A stretch of 64,000 nt of DNA from Sporolactobacillus sp. THM7-7 (GTDB taxonomy: Bacteria > Bacillota > Bacilli > Bacillales > Sporolactobacillaceae), in assembly GCF_004153225.1 (NCBI RefSeq), contig NZ_SEMB01000002.1, positions 62,001-126,000 on the forward strand, given 5' to 3'. The notes under the pieces were generated by a model. That model was not told where the DNA came from and searched no databases. It saw only the letters and a list, made by a program, of their open reading frames with translations. Each line of letters opens with the position of its first letter. Positions within the stretch are counted from its first letter, which is position 1. Positions 35,377 through 43,669 of the stretch are shown here, in pieces. Made by a program: the position numbers and the translations under genes.

Positions 35377-36264
35377 TTAATGTCTTCCCGATAACTTTTG
35401 GTTAATCATTTTTCCGACGGCTCGTGCGAACAGATTAAACAGCAGGACGCAAATGACGAGGACCGCTGCGGATCCATTGGCCACTTTTTCTATATCCGGA
35501 ATGATTCCCGACGTATTGACCGACCAGATATGAACCGACAGCGTTTCGGCCGATCGGAACATGTTGAGCGGCGAATTGGGGGCTGACGGATTCCAGTTCG
35601 TAAAGTCCAGGTTCGGGGTCGTTAAACCGGCCGTGAAAAGAAGAGCCGCCGATTCACCGAACACACGCCCGGCGGATAAAATGATGCCAGTCAGAATACT
35701 TGGAAAAGCCGCCGGCAGAAGAATGGTTTTAATCGTGTGCCAGTGCGTCAGTCCGAGTGCCAGGCCGCCTTCCTTCTGATGACGCGGCAAAGAACGAAAG
35801 CCGTCTTCGGTCACACGAACAATCACGGGCAGGTTAAAGACGGTCAGAGCCAGAGCCCCTGACAGTACGGAATATCTCCAGCCGAAATAGTTCACAAAGA
35901 TCAGCATGCCGAACATGCCGACGACAATGGACGGAAGGGAAGCCAGTACTTCAACACAGGAACGAATAAATGAGGTCAGTTTTCCAGGCCTCGCATATTC
36001 CGCTAGATAGATACCGCCGCAGACTCCGATCGGTACCGTTAGAATCATCGTTATGATCAAGACATAAAGGGAGTTCCAAAGCTGGTCTTTAATCCCGCCG
36101 CCGGCCATAAATGGACTCGACGGCGAAGTCAGGAAATCCCAGGAGATGCTGGTCACGCCCTGTACGAGAATATAGCCAAGCAGTGCGGCAAGCGTGCCTA
36201 CAAGGATACATGCACATAATATAATGACGGAGAGCGCGATACGATTGGTCACCTTGCTGCTCAT
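35377..36264 (-). CDS. pstA: Phosphate ABC transporter permease PstA
   Basis: The 295 aa have six transmembrane segments and the binding-protein-dependent permease loop (EDGFRSLPRHQKEGGLALG, about 155-175). Its ATG overlaps the pstC stop codon by one base (TGATG), so the two permease subunits are translationally coupled. It lies 13 bp before pstB. Confidence 0.95.
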   Translation of the reverse strand: MSSKVTNRIALSVIILCACILVGTLAALLGYILVQGVTSISWDFLTSPSSPFMAGGGIKDQLWNSLYVLIITMILTVPIGVCGGIYLAEYARPGKLTSFIRSCVEVLASLPSIVVGMFGMLIFVNYFGWRYSVLSGALALTVFNLPVIVRVTEDGFRSLPRHQKEGGLALGLTHWHTIKTILLPAAFPSILTGIILSAGRVFGESAALLFTAGLTTPNLDFTNWNPSAPNSPLNMFRSAETLSVHIWSVNTSGIIPDIEKVANGSAAVLVICVLLFNLFARAVGKMINQKLSGRH

Positions 36265-37226
36265 CAGGCCTTCCTCCTTTTAGACAAAAAGCGGATAATC
36301 ACAATAAATATATAAGAGATCATAAGCAAAATGAGTCCGAGTGACCAGAGCGCATCGTTCAGCACGCTCCCGTACGTACTGTTGCCCATACTCAGCGTAA
36401 TGATGGTCGTCAGTGTGGCGGCCGGGTCAAAAATTGACGTCGGCAGGCCGCGCGCGTTACCGACAACCATCTGAACCGCAAGCGCCTCTCCGAAAGCCCG
36501 GGACATGCCGAGTACGATCGCCGTAATCAGGCTGGAACCGGCTGCAGGAATCACCACTCTCCAGATTGTTTGCCACTTCGTCGCTCCGATCGCGTATGAA
36601 GCTTCCCGAAGCGTGTCGGGCACGGAACGGATACTATCGGCAGCAATGCTGGCGACGGTCGGGAGAATCATGATCCCCACAACAAGCGATCCCGCCAGCA
36701 GACTGAATCCGGAACCGCCGAAATACTGTTTGATAAACGGGACGATGACGGACAGCCCGATCAGGCCGTAGACGACCGATGGAATCCCGACGAGAATTTC
36801 AATTACAGGCTGAAGCACGCGCTGTCCCCATTTTTTGGTGAGCTCCGTCATGAAAATCGCGCACCCGACGGCAACGGGGGCCGCAATCACCGCCGACAGC
36901 AAAGTGACGGCTATGGATCCGAAAATAAAGGGGAAAGCGCCGAAAGACGGGTTGTTTTCCCGATCCGGATACCATTCCGTCCCCGTGACGAACGACCAGA
37001 CATTGAGCCGATCGATGACAAAGGATCTCAGCCCCTGAACGGTAAGAAAAAGCGTAATAGCGACAACCGCGATGATCATCAAAGACGCGCTGATGTATAT
37101 GATCAGCCTTCCCCGTGATTCGCTGTAATGGTCCGTAAATCTTTTAATCAACCCTTTTTCTTTTAACAACGATAACTTTGGATCTTTATTCGACGGCGCC
37201 CCGGCCATCGTTTTATTGATCCCCAT
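36264..37226 (-). CDS. pstC: Phosphate ABC transporter permease PstC
   Basis: The 320 aa form a six-helix permease with the EAA-type loop (DSIRSVPDTLREASYAIGATKWQ). I chose ATG 37226 (MGINKTM) because GAGGTG lies upstream; a GTG three codons earlier overlaps that RBS. Between pstS and pstC lies a strong inverted repeat (37268-37315) that may lower expression of the membrane subunits relative to PstS. Confidence 0.95.
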   Translation of the reverse strand: MGINKTMAGAPSNKDPKLSLLKEKGLIKRFTDHYSESRGRLIIYISASLMIIAVVAITLFLTVQGLRSFVIDRLNVWSFVTGTEWYPDRENNPSFGAFPFIFGSIAVTLLSAVIAAPVAVGCAIFMTELTKKWGQRVLQPVIEILVGIPSVVYGLIGLSVIVPFIKQYFGGSGFSLLAGSLVVGIMILPTVASIAADSIRSVPDTLREASYAIGATKWQTIWRVVIPAAGSSLITAIVLGMSRAFGEALAVQMVVGNARGLPTSIFDPAATLTTIITLSMGNSTYGSVLNDALWSLGLILLMISYIFIVIIRFLSKRRKA

Positions 37227-37267
37227 CCATAACACCTCATTTTTTTACATTTGGATGATGGTTTATC

Positions 37268-37315
37268 GATAAAACGGTAAGCGGGATGCCAATGTCTGAC
37301 CCCGCTTATCCGTTT
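37268..37315 (-). terminator. Hairpin between pstS and pstC
   Basis: AAAACGG-TA-AGCGGG pairs with CCCGCT-TA-TCCGTTTT, about 15 bp with an interior bulge. The T-stretch is inside the stem, so it may act as a partial terminator or an mRNA end stabiliser for pstS. Confidence 0.65.
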
Positions 37316-37371
37316 TAAATGTCCCTTTTAATTGTAAAGCTTGTAACAAAGCCCCTGTGAAAATTTATTTA

Positions 37372-38301
37372 TTATTTTTCTGTCTGTTTGCCTTCCGCGT
37401 CCCTTTCAACCTTCATATCGGTCACTGGCATATAACCGGTATCCTTAACGGCTCCATTCTGCACTTCATCACTCATCATATAATCGATGAACGATTTAAC
37501 GAGCGGAGACGGATCGCCTTTTGTATACATATGTTCATACGCCCATACCGGAAATTTTCCAGAAGCGACATTTTCGTCAGTTGCCTCTACTCCATCGATG
37601 GAAAGCTTAACAACCGAGTCGTCGGTGAAATAAGAGAAGGCCATATAACCGATCGCTCCGTCATGTTCGGAGATGATTTTTTTCACCGTATTGGTCGAAT
37701 CTTGGGTAATGCCTTCTGCCGGAGTTTCGCCGTCTAACGCAAATTCATCGAACGTCGCCCGTGTACCAGATCCGTCCGGACGATTGACGAGTTCAACTTT
37801 TACGTCTTTCCCGCCAACTTCTTTCCAGTTCTTCACTTTTCCGGTGAAGACTTTCTGCAGGTCTTCTTTTGAAAGATTTTTCACACCCGCTTTAGGGTTT
37901 ACAGCCGCGGTCATACCAACAACCGCCACTTTGTAATCTTTCAGAGCGCTCGCGTCAATATTCGACTTGCTTTCGGCAAAAACGTCGGACATGCCGATAT
38001 CAAAGTTACCGGCTGACACTTCGCTCAAACCGGTACCGCTGCCGCCGCCCTGAACGTCGATCTGAACGTCAGGGTGCTTCGACATAAAATCCTGGGCCGC
38101 CTGAGCGGCGAGCGGCTGCAGCGCCGTCGACCCGCCGATCGTGATTTTCCCAGAGAGATTTTCGGAACTGCTGGAAGAGGCGCTGCCGGAAGAATCACTG
38201 CCGCTTGCTCCTGAACCGCTGCCGTTCCCGCATGCTCCGAGTGCAAGAACGAAAGACAGAACAAGAAATAGTGCGGTTGCGAGAAAGCTTTTCTTTTTCA
38301 T
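37372..38301 (-). CDS. pstS: Phosphate-binding lipoprotein PstS
   Basis: Substrate-binding protein of the phosphate importer, anchored outside the membrane. The 309 aa have a lipoprotein signal peptide with lipobox LGAC (Cys24), a Ser/Gly-rich linker (about 25-50), and a PBP fold with GGSTALQPLAA, GGGSGTGLSEV and RPDGSGTRATFDEF, the phosphate-binding loops. First gene of the operon, directly downstream of a regular Pho box, so it should be induced by PhoP-P. Confidence 0.96.
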   Translation of the reverse strand: MKKKSFLATALFLVLSFVLALGACGNGSGSGASGSDSSGSASSSSSENLSGKITIGGSTALQPLAAQAAQDFMSKHPDVQIDVQGGGSGTGLSEVSAGNFDIGMSDVFAESKSNIDASALKDYKVAVVGMTAAVNPKAGVKNLSKEDLQKVFTGKVKNWKEVGGKDVKVELVNRPDGSGTRATFDEFALDGETPAEGITQDSTNTVKKIISEHDGAIGYMAFSYFTDDSVVKLSIDGVEATDENVASGKFPVWAYEHMYTKGDPSPLVKSFIDYMMSDEVQNGAVKDTGYMPVTDMKVERDAEGKQTEK

Positions 38302-38349
38302 GAGAATGTGTTCCCCCTCAAAGTTTTGAGTGACTTCATTGCACTATCC

Positions 38350-38403
38350 ATATTAAGGTGGATCTTTTAATCGGATATAAAGCCAATGTAAAGATTTTGT
38401 AAA
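38350..38403 (-). promoter_or_regulatory. Pho box and -10 of the pst operon
   Basis: On the minus strand TTTACA (38398-38403), TTTACA (38387-38392), TTTATA (38376-38381) and TTAAAA (38365-38370) follow at an exact 11-bp period, the pattern of PhoP-binding TTWACA repeats. A -10 TAATAT is at 38350-38355. No good -35 is present, as expected of a PhoP-activated promoter. Confidence 0.85.
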
Positions 38404-38449
38404 TATGAAGAGAGATTTGTCACATCCTGAACAGATAACGCCACGCCCA

Positions 38450-38497
38450 CAAAAAAATACCGAATAAAAACGGCGGATTTTCCCGTTTTATTCGGTA
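38450..38497. terminator. icd terminator
   Basis: ACCGAATAAAAACGG pairs with CCCGTTTTATTCGGT, flanked by A7 on the left and T-rich sequence on the right. It ends icd on the minus strand and can also block transcription towards it. Confidence 0.88.
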
Positions 38498-38530
38498 TTT
38501 TTCTTTTCATGTTTTACATATCCATGTTTT

Positions 38531-39805
38531 TTACATGTTTCTGATAATCGCGTCCGCAAATTCCGAGCACTTCACTTCATGAGCGTTTTCCATCAGACGG
38601 GCAAAGTCGTAAGTCACCGTTTTTCCGGCAATGGTTTTTTCGACCGCCTGAATAATCCGCTTGGCCGCTTCATTCCATTTCAAGTGCTCAAACATCAGGA
38701 CGCCGGAAAGAATGACCGAAGACGGATTCACTTTATCGAGTCCGGCGTATTTTGGCGCCGTCCCGTGTGTCGCTTCAAAAATGGCGACACCTGTTTCGTA
38801 GTTGATATTGGCTCCTGGTGCGATGCCGATACCGCCAACCTGGGCGGCCAGCGCATCGGAAATATAATCTCCGTTTAGATTCATCGTGGCGACAACATCA
38901 TATTCCGCGGGACGGGTCAGGACTTGCTGAAGGAAGTTATCGGCAATCGCGTCTTTCACGATCACGCGCCCCTCTTCTTCCGCCTTCTTCTGTGCCTCAT
39001 TCGCCACTTTCTTTCCCTCTTTGTCCGCAATGACGTCATACTGTTTCCAAGTGAACGTCTGATCGGCAAATTCCCGTTCGGCAAGCTCATAGCCCCAGTT
39101 TTTAAACGCGCCTTCCGTAAACTTCATGATGTTTCCTTTGTGAACGAGCGTGACGCTTTTCCGTCCATGCTGGATGGCATAGCGGATCGCCGCGCGCACG
39201 AGTCGCTCTGTTCCTTCTTTGGAAACCGGCTTGATGCCGATACCCGACGTCTCCGGAAAACGGATTTTCCGGATCCCGAGATCGTTCTGTAGAAAACCGA
39301 TGATCCGCTTTGCTTCCGCCGTCTCAGACTGAAATTCGATACCGGCGTAGATATCTTCCGTATTTTCTCTAAAAATAACCATATCCACCCGTTCGGGATG
39401 TTTCACCGGCGAAGGTACACCTTCAAAATAGCGGACAGGACGAAGGCACGTAAATAGATCCAACTGCTGCCTCAGCGCGACATTAAGCGAGCGAATGCCG
39501 CCGCCGACCGGCGTGGTCAGAGGGCCTTTGATTGCGATAATGTATTTTTTAATCGCGTCAATCGTCTTCTGCGGCAGCCACTCTCCGGTCTTGTCAAAAG
39601 CTTTCTGGCCGGCCAGCACTTCCTTCCACACAATCTCACGGTCTCCGTTATACGCTTTCTTCACAGCTTCGTTAAACACTCGAGAAGCCGCCGCCCAAAT
39701 ATCCGGTCCGATTCCGTCGCCTTCAATAAAAGGAATGACCGGATGGCTCGGCACATTCAATACACCGTTTTCAACTATAATTCTTTCACCCTGTGCTTGT
39801 GTCAC
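38531..39805 (-). CDS. icd: Isocitrate dehydrogenase (NADP)
   Basis: Oxidative decarboxylation of isocitrate to 2-oxoglutarate. The 424 aa have the substrate loop [13 protein letters not shown], whose serine is the phosphorylation/substrate site in the family, the isocitrate site [18 protein letters not shown], and a metal site with [14 protein letters not shown]. The C-terminal NADP region is HGTAPKYAG with the KY pair expected for NADP use. It follows citZ, separated by 275 bp carrying repeat copy C. mdh, the usual third gene, is not present. Confidence 0.96.
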   Translation of the reverse strand: MTQAQGERIIVENGVLNVPSHPVIPFIEGDGIGPDIWAAASRVFNEAVKKAYNGDREIVWKEVLAGQKAFDKTGEWLPQKTIDAIKKYIIAIKGPLTTPVGGGIRSLNVALRQQLDLFTCLRPVRYFEGVPSPVKHPERVDMVIFRENTEDIYAGIEFQSETAEAKRIIGFLQNDLGIRKIRFPETSGIGIKPVSKEGTERLVRAAIRYAIQHGRKSVTLVHKGNIMKFTEGAFKNWGYELAEREFADQTFTWKQYDVIADKEGKKVANEAQKKAEEEGRVIVKDAIADNFLQQVLTRPAEYDVVATMNLNGDYISDALAAQVGGIGIAPGANINYETGVAIFEATHGTAPKYAGLDKVNPSSVILSGVLMFEHLKWNEAAKRIIQAVEKTIAGKTVTYDFARLMENAHEVKCSEFADAIIRNM

Positions 39806-39838
39806 GCCGCCTACCTCCTAGACTAGACTGTTTAAGAA

Positions 39839-39984
39839 TGTTCGAAAATCCCGAAAAAAGGGCTGATGGATCTTAACTGCCCGCTTGCTTCTTGTACGCC
39901 TCATGTACTTTGTGTACACACCCAGGCAGACGAAGCGACGCTTTCTCGATCTTCTCGGCCCCTTTTCGTTCTCCTTTTCGAACA
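39839..39984. repeat. Dispersed repeat family 1, copy C, with 10-bp terminal inverted repeats
   Basis: 146 bp starting TGTTCGAAAA (39839-39848) and ending TTTTCGAACA (39975-39984), a perfect 10-bp inverted repeat. The interior holds GCTTGCTTCTTG, CTCATGTACTTTGT and GACGCTTTCTCGATCTTCTC, as in copies A and B. It lies in the citZ-icd intergenic region. Confidence 0.85.
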
Positions 39985-40080
39985 GGTTCTTTTTCTGTCT
40001 CTTTTTCTTTATTTTACAATAATCTTTTTTGGCCGCGCAAACGTTCAAGTTCTCTTTTTCATTTGATCACTCGCAGAGGA

Positions 40081-41196
40081 TCAGCGCCCTTTCAGGGGAA
40101 TATATGGACGAAGAGACGGCCCGTTGTATTCAGCTCTCGGCCGAATCAGCCGGTTATCGCTGTACTGTTCCAGAATATGGGCCACCCATCCCGATATTCT
40201 GCTGACGGCGAAAATCGGCGTAAATAAGTCCGTTTTCAGCCCAAGCGTATGATAAATCGTTGCCGAATAAAAGTCCGTATTCGGCAGAAGCCCTTTCTTT
40301 TCCTTCAGCAGCTCCTCAATCCTGAGCGACATCTCATACCACTTTTTATTTTCGTTATTCTCTGTCAGCGCCTCGGCCATCTTCTTCAAAATTCGGGCGC
40401 GCGGGTCTCCGTTCTTATAAACGCGGTGCCCGAATCCCATAATTTTTTCTTTGTTCTTCAGCGCATTCTCAATATAATAGTCGACGGCATGAAGAGAACC
40501 GATGGTAAAGAGCATTTTCATCACCTGTTCGTTCGCTCCGCCATGCAGCGGACCCTTCAAAGCGCCGATCGCCGCCGTAACACCGGAATAAATATCGGAC
40601 AGGGTAGCCACGCAGACACGGCCCGTAAAAGTAGACGCGTTAAGTTCATGATCGGCGTGAAGAACCAATGCTGTATTGAACGCCCTTTCCTCCACATCCG
40701 ACGGCTCGCGATTGTTCAGCATATACAAAAAGTTGGCTGCGTAACTTAAATCCCTTCTTGGAGCAACGGGTTCCTGACCGTCCCGAAGCCGTGCAAACCC
40801 GGCGACAATCGTCGCAATTTTTGCCTGAAGCCGGATCGCCTTTGCTTCGTTCGACCGTTTATCCATCTTGTCCGCCTCTTGGTCGAACACCCCTAATGTC
40901 GAAATGGCTGTTCTTAAAACAGCCATCGGATGAACGCTTTGTAAGGGAAAGGATTTTATCATATTAAAAATTTCTTCAGGAACTTCCGCATTTTCCGACA
41001 ATTTCTTCTTAAATGTATCCAGCTCACTGACTGTCGGTAATTCACCCTTCCAAAGCAAATAGATCACTTCTTCAAACGCTGACTCGTGTGCCAATTCCTT
41101 AATGTCATAGCCACGATAAGTCAACACGTCGCGGTTGATCGAACTGATAGCCGAGGTTGTCGCAACAACGCCTTCCAAACCCTTCGTCGTTGTCAA
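40081..41196 (-). CDS. citZ: Citrate synthase
   Basis: Condenses acetyl-CoA and oxaloacetate. The 371 aa are the short Gram-positive type, with catalytic motifs LHGGANEQVM, GFGHRVYKNGDPRA and an aspartate in PNTDFYSATIYH. I chose TTG 41196 (MTTTKGLEGVVA) because AAGGAGGGG lies immediately upstream and would be inside the longer frame. The promoter at 41292-41320 and the cre-like site at 41243-41256 suggest carbon catabolite control. Followed by icd. Confidence 0.96.
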   Translation of the reverse strand: MTTTKGLEGVVATTSAISSINRDVLTYRGYDIKELAHESAFEEVIYLLWKGELPTVSELDTFKKKLSENAEVPEEIFNMIKSFPLQSVHPMAVLRTAISTLGVFDQEADKMDKRSNEAKAIRLQAKIATIVAGFARLRDGQEPVAPRRDLSYAANFLYMLNNREPSDVEERAFNTALVLHADHELNASTFTGRVCVATLSDIYSGVTAAIGALKGPLHGGANEQVMKMLFTIGSLHAVDYYIENALKNKEKIMGFGHRVYKNGDPRARILKKMAEALTENNENKKWYEMSLRIEELLKEKKGLLPNTDFYSATIYHTLGLKTDLFTPIFAVSRISGWVAHILEQYSDNRLIRPRAEYNGPSLRPYIPLKGR

Positions 41197-41242
41197 AGTA
41201 ATCCCCTCCTTAATCAAATGTCTATTTAACCAAGCTTGTCAG

Positions 41243-41256
41243 TGTAAGCGCTTAAT
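41243..41256 (-). promoter_or_regulatory. cre-like site in the citZ leader
   Basis: TGTAAGCGCTTAAT matches the CcpA consensus at 12 of 14 positions and has the symmetric AAGCGCTT core. It is centred about 35 bp downstream of the predicted start point, a roadblock position. Confidence 0.6.
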
Positions 41257-41291
41257 AAAAACTGACCAAAAACAAAGGACCTTTTACATTG

Positions 41292-41320
41292 ATTATAGCT
41301 TTCTTTGACGATTTTGTGAA
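41292..41320 (-). promoter_or_regulatory. citZ promoter
   Basis: Minus strand TTCACA (41315-41320), 17 bp, TATAAT (41292-41297). Confidence 0.75.
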
Positions 41321-41412
41321 CAAATATTGCCGGTCAAATAAAATTTCACTCGCTTCCTTTCATTGATAAAAATCCATTCTTCGATGAAAAACGTCCCCCC
41401 GAACCATTCATT

Positions 41413-41454
41413 TTAATATATGAATGAGTCCTCTTAATATATGGATGAGTCCTC
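41413..41454. repeat. 21-bp tandem duplication upstream of ytvI
   Basis: Two adjacent 21-bp units (TTAATATATG-[AG]-ATGAGTCCTC) differ by a single base. Confidence 0.9.
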
Positions 41455-41528
41455 GTATTTATTAGAGGAGGCCGAGGTATAAATGTCTGTCCGATGAATA
41501 TTTTTGAATCATAAGGGGGGATGCGGAC

Positions 41529-42674
41529 ATGAATGAACAGAACATGCGCCCCTATATGCGTTATGTCATGGTCTTTCTTCGCGTTTTTCTTGTTCTGATC
41601 GCTATCGGCGGCATACTCGTTTCATTATATTTGATCGTACGATTTGCTCTTCCATTTCTCATTGCATGCGCCTTGTCGCTTTTTCTGAATCCGGTCGTTT
41701 CTTTCCTTGAAAAAAAAACCGGGATACCCCGGGGAGTGGCCGCATTCCTCGTTCTTTTTCTCCTCTTCTCCTTTGTCATCAGCCTGTTTTTGTTTACGGC
41801 TGCCCTCTTAATCCAGGGAGTAACCGCTCTGACACGGAATGTTCCGGAACAGCTCGACGCGCTGATCGGCGATTTACAAACGTTTTTTTTCACGAATCTT
41901 CTTCCGGCGTGGGAGAAGACGATACATCTTTTTTCAGGGCTTTCCGATGGGCAGCAGAAAGCCATACAGCTTAATATTGAAAGCATGGCACAGACTTTAA
42001 CGGAGCTGCTCAGTGACATCGGCAGCCGTCTCGTTGCGAGTCTGACTCAATTTGTTACATCGCTTCCCGACACTCTGATTTCTTCGATGTTTATTTTTCT
42101 GGCCGCTTTCTTTCTGTCCAAAGATTCGGAACGGATGAAAACTTACCTGTCTGCTTTGTCGATTTCTCCTTCGATCGCCGTTCCGGTACAAAGAGTCTGG
42201 CAGGAAATGAAAAAAACATGCATCGGTTTTGTACGGGCCCAATTCATTCTGGTCGTACTGACCATCATTCTGGTCTATGTCGGGCTGGCAGCATTAAACG
42301 TTGACCGTTCTTTTACGATTGCCGTGATCTCCGGCCTGGTTGATCTTGTCCCTTATCTTGGAACGGGCATGATTTTTATTCCATGGATTCTTTATCATTT
42401 TTTTTCGCACCATTATTTTTTGACGATCGGTCTGACAAGTCTCTATGCCGCAGTTGTCATACAGAGACAGCTGCTTGAACCGAAAGTCCTTTCCTCAAAC
42501 ATTGGACTGGACCCACTTGCGTCTCTGATCGCCCTCTATTTTGGGTTTAAATGGCTCGGTTTCGCCGGGCTGGTGCTTGGCCCCCTCAGTCTTGTCATCA
42601 TGAAGGCATTGTATCAGGCCGGAACGCTGCATGATATTTGGCGGTTTATCATCGCCGGAAAAGCGAATCAGTAA
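41529..42674 (+). CDS. ytvI: AI-2E family membrane protein, sporulation protein YtvI
   Basis: The 381 aa have about eight transmembrane helices: two near the N-terminus (about 17-60), one at 70-100, a long soluble loop (about 105-170), and a C-terminal bundle. It matches the AI-2E/PerM transporter family, and by position (next to fxsA and citZ) B. subtilis YtvI, associated with sporulation. The transported substrate is unknown. The RBS AAGGGGGG precedes the ATG. It is divergent from citZ and convergent with fxsA. Confidence 0.88.
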   Translation: MNEQNMRPYMRYVMVFLRVFLVLIAIGGILVSLYLIVRFALPFLIACALSLFLNPVVSFLEKKTGIPRGVAAFLVLFLLFSFVISLFLFTAALLIQGVTALTRNVPEQLDALIGDLQTFFFTNLLPAWEKTIHLFSGLSDGQQKAIQLNIESMAQTLTELLSDIGSRLVASLTQFVTSLPDTLISSMFIFLAAFFLSKDSERMKTYLSALSISPSIAVPVQRVWQEMKKTCIGFVRAQFILVVLTIILVYVGLAALNVDRSFTIAVISGLVDLVPYLGTGMIFIPWILYHFFSHHYFLTIGLTSLYAAVVIQRQLLEPKVLSSNIGLDPLASLIALYFGFKWLGFAGLVLGPLSLVIMKALYQAGTLHDIWRFIIAGKANQ

Positions 42675-42726
42675 TCATAAAAGGACGGTCAAAGCCACGG
42701 CTTCCTTCATGGACGTTCGTGCTGCT

Positions 42727-43134
42727 CTACAAACGCCAATTCCGAAAAGAAGCAAAAAAGACATTTCCTCCTCTGATCTTTCGGTTGAGCCATCGTTTGA
42801 CCCTTTTTCTGATCCGTGAGCGCATAAACGGAAGAAACAGGAGAAGTCCCATCAGATCGCTGACAAAACCCGGAAAAGCAAGGAGACACCCCGTGGCGAT
42901 AAGACATGCTCCGTCAAGAAGCTGATCTTCGGGAATTCTTCTCTGACCGAGCGCCTCAAAGATTTTCCGCCCGATCGACAGGCCCTGCCAGATGACAATC
43001 CAGATACCGAGAAACGACCCAAGGAGAAGAAGTAAAAAAGTGTTCAACGCCCCGATATAACCCTCAACAACAAAAATCAGACTGACTTCCAGCAGAACAA
43101 ATAAAAGAACCGCAATCAGGAACTTGCGAAACAT
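42727..43134 (-). CDS. fxsA: FxsA family membrane protein
   Basis: The 135 aa have four hydrophobic segments and the family motif LLFVLLEVSLIFVV near the N-terminus with the central LLDGACLIATGCLLAFPGFVSD. FxsA of E. coli influences exclusion of phage T7 by F; its normal role is unknown. The C-terminus is basic and cytoplasmic. It lies 17 bp downstream of the thioesterase gene, and its stop is 52 bp from the end of the convergent ytvI. Confidence 0.9.
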   Translation of the reverse strand: MFRKFLIAVLLFVLLEVSLIFVVEGYIGALNTFLLLLLGSFLGIWIVIWQGLSIGRKIFEALGQRRIPEDQLLDGACLIATGCLLAFPGFVSDLMGLLLFLPFMRSRIRKRVKRWLNRKIRGGNVFFASFRNWRL

Positions 43135-43150
43135 GTCTTCGCCTCACCTC

Positions 43151-43576
43151 TTATTCAGATATCCCGGTTGCCTGCAAAATCAGCCGGTGAAGCTGAGGAT
43201 TTTTTTTTCGCAGAGAAACGGGCTTCAATCGGAGATCCGTCCAGCAATGGGTACTTGTTCCATCAACGAGGAGCCGTTCATCGGATTCGCGGATCGCCCG
43301 GTAGGAAAAACGCGTCTTGATGCTGTCATAATCTTTAATAGATGTTTCGACGATGACGGCATCTTCAAATCGGGCCGGCGAATGATAATGGATATCGATA
43401 TTGAGGACGGGCATCATTAATCCCTCATCCTCAATCGTCCGATAGGATATACCCGCCTCCTTGATCCAATCCGTACGTGCGACCTCAAACCAATTGATGT
43501 AGTGGCTGTGGTGAATAATACCCATTTGATCCGTCTCACTATATCGTGCCACAATTTTTGTCCTTGATACTTTCAA
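43151..43576 (-). CDS. Acyl-CoA thioesterase (4HBT/YbgC type)
   Basis: The 141 aa form a single hotdog fold with the catalytic pattern RYSETDQMGIIHHSHYINWFE, typical of 4-hydroxybenzoyl-CoA thioesterase and YbgC proteins; the Asp in ETDQMG is the expected catalytic acid. The substrate is probably a fatty or aromatic acyl-CoA, not determinable here. The start is TTG 43576 with GAGGTG 6 nt upstream; a GTG three codons earlier is the alternative. It lies between pyk and fxsA, separated from pyk by a terminator. Confidence 0.85.
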   Translation of the reverse strand: MKVSRTKIVARYSETDQMGIIHHSHYINWFEVARTDWIKEAGISYRTIEDEGLMMPVLNIDIHYHSPARFEDAVIVETSIKDYDSIKTRFSYRAIRESDERLLVDGTSTHCWTDLRLKPVSLRKKNPQLHRLILQATGISE

Positions 43577-43593
43577 ACGGCTCACCTCATCGC

Positions 43594-43640
43594 AAATAAA
43601 AATTGAAGAGAAGGCGCGTGAAGAGCACCTTCTCCAAATT
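43594..43640 (-). terminator. pyk terminator
   Basis: On the minus strand GAGAAGGTGC and GCGCCTTCTC form the stem, followed by TTCAATTTTTATTTG. It ends the accDA-pfkA-pyk unit. Confidence 0.75.
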
Positions 43641-43669
43641 TTTCACAACAAATGAAACAGACCGACGAA

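Larger units (their letters stand above)
41197..41528. other. Divergent intergenic region citZ-ytvI
   Basis: 332 bp with the citZ promoter, a cre-like site and a 21-bp tandem duplication (41413-41454). No gene is visible. Confidence 0.7.

Noticed and set aside
39818-40048. 76-codon minus-strand frame over repeat copy C
   Set aside because: The frame runs through the repeat. The same reading in copies A and B is shifted or stopped, so coding is not conserved between copies.
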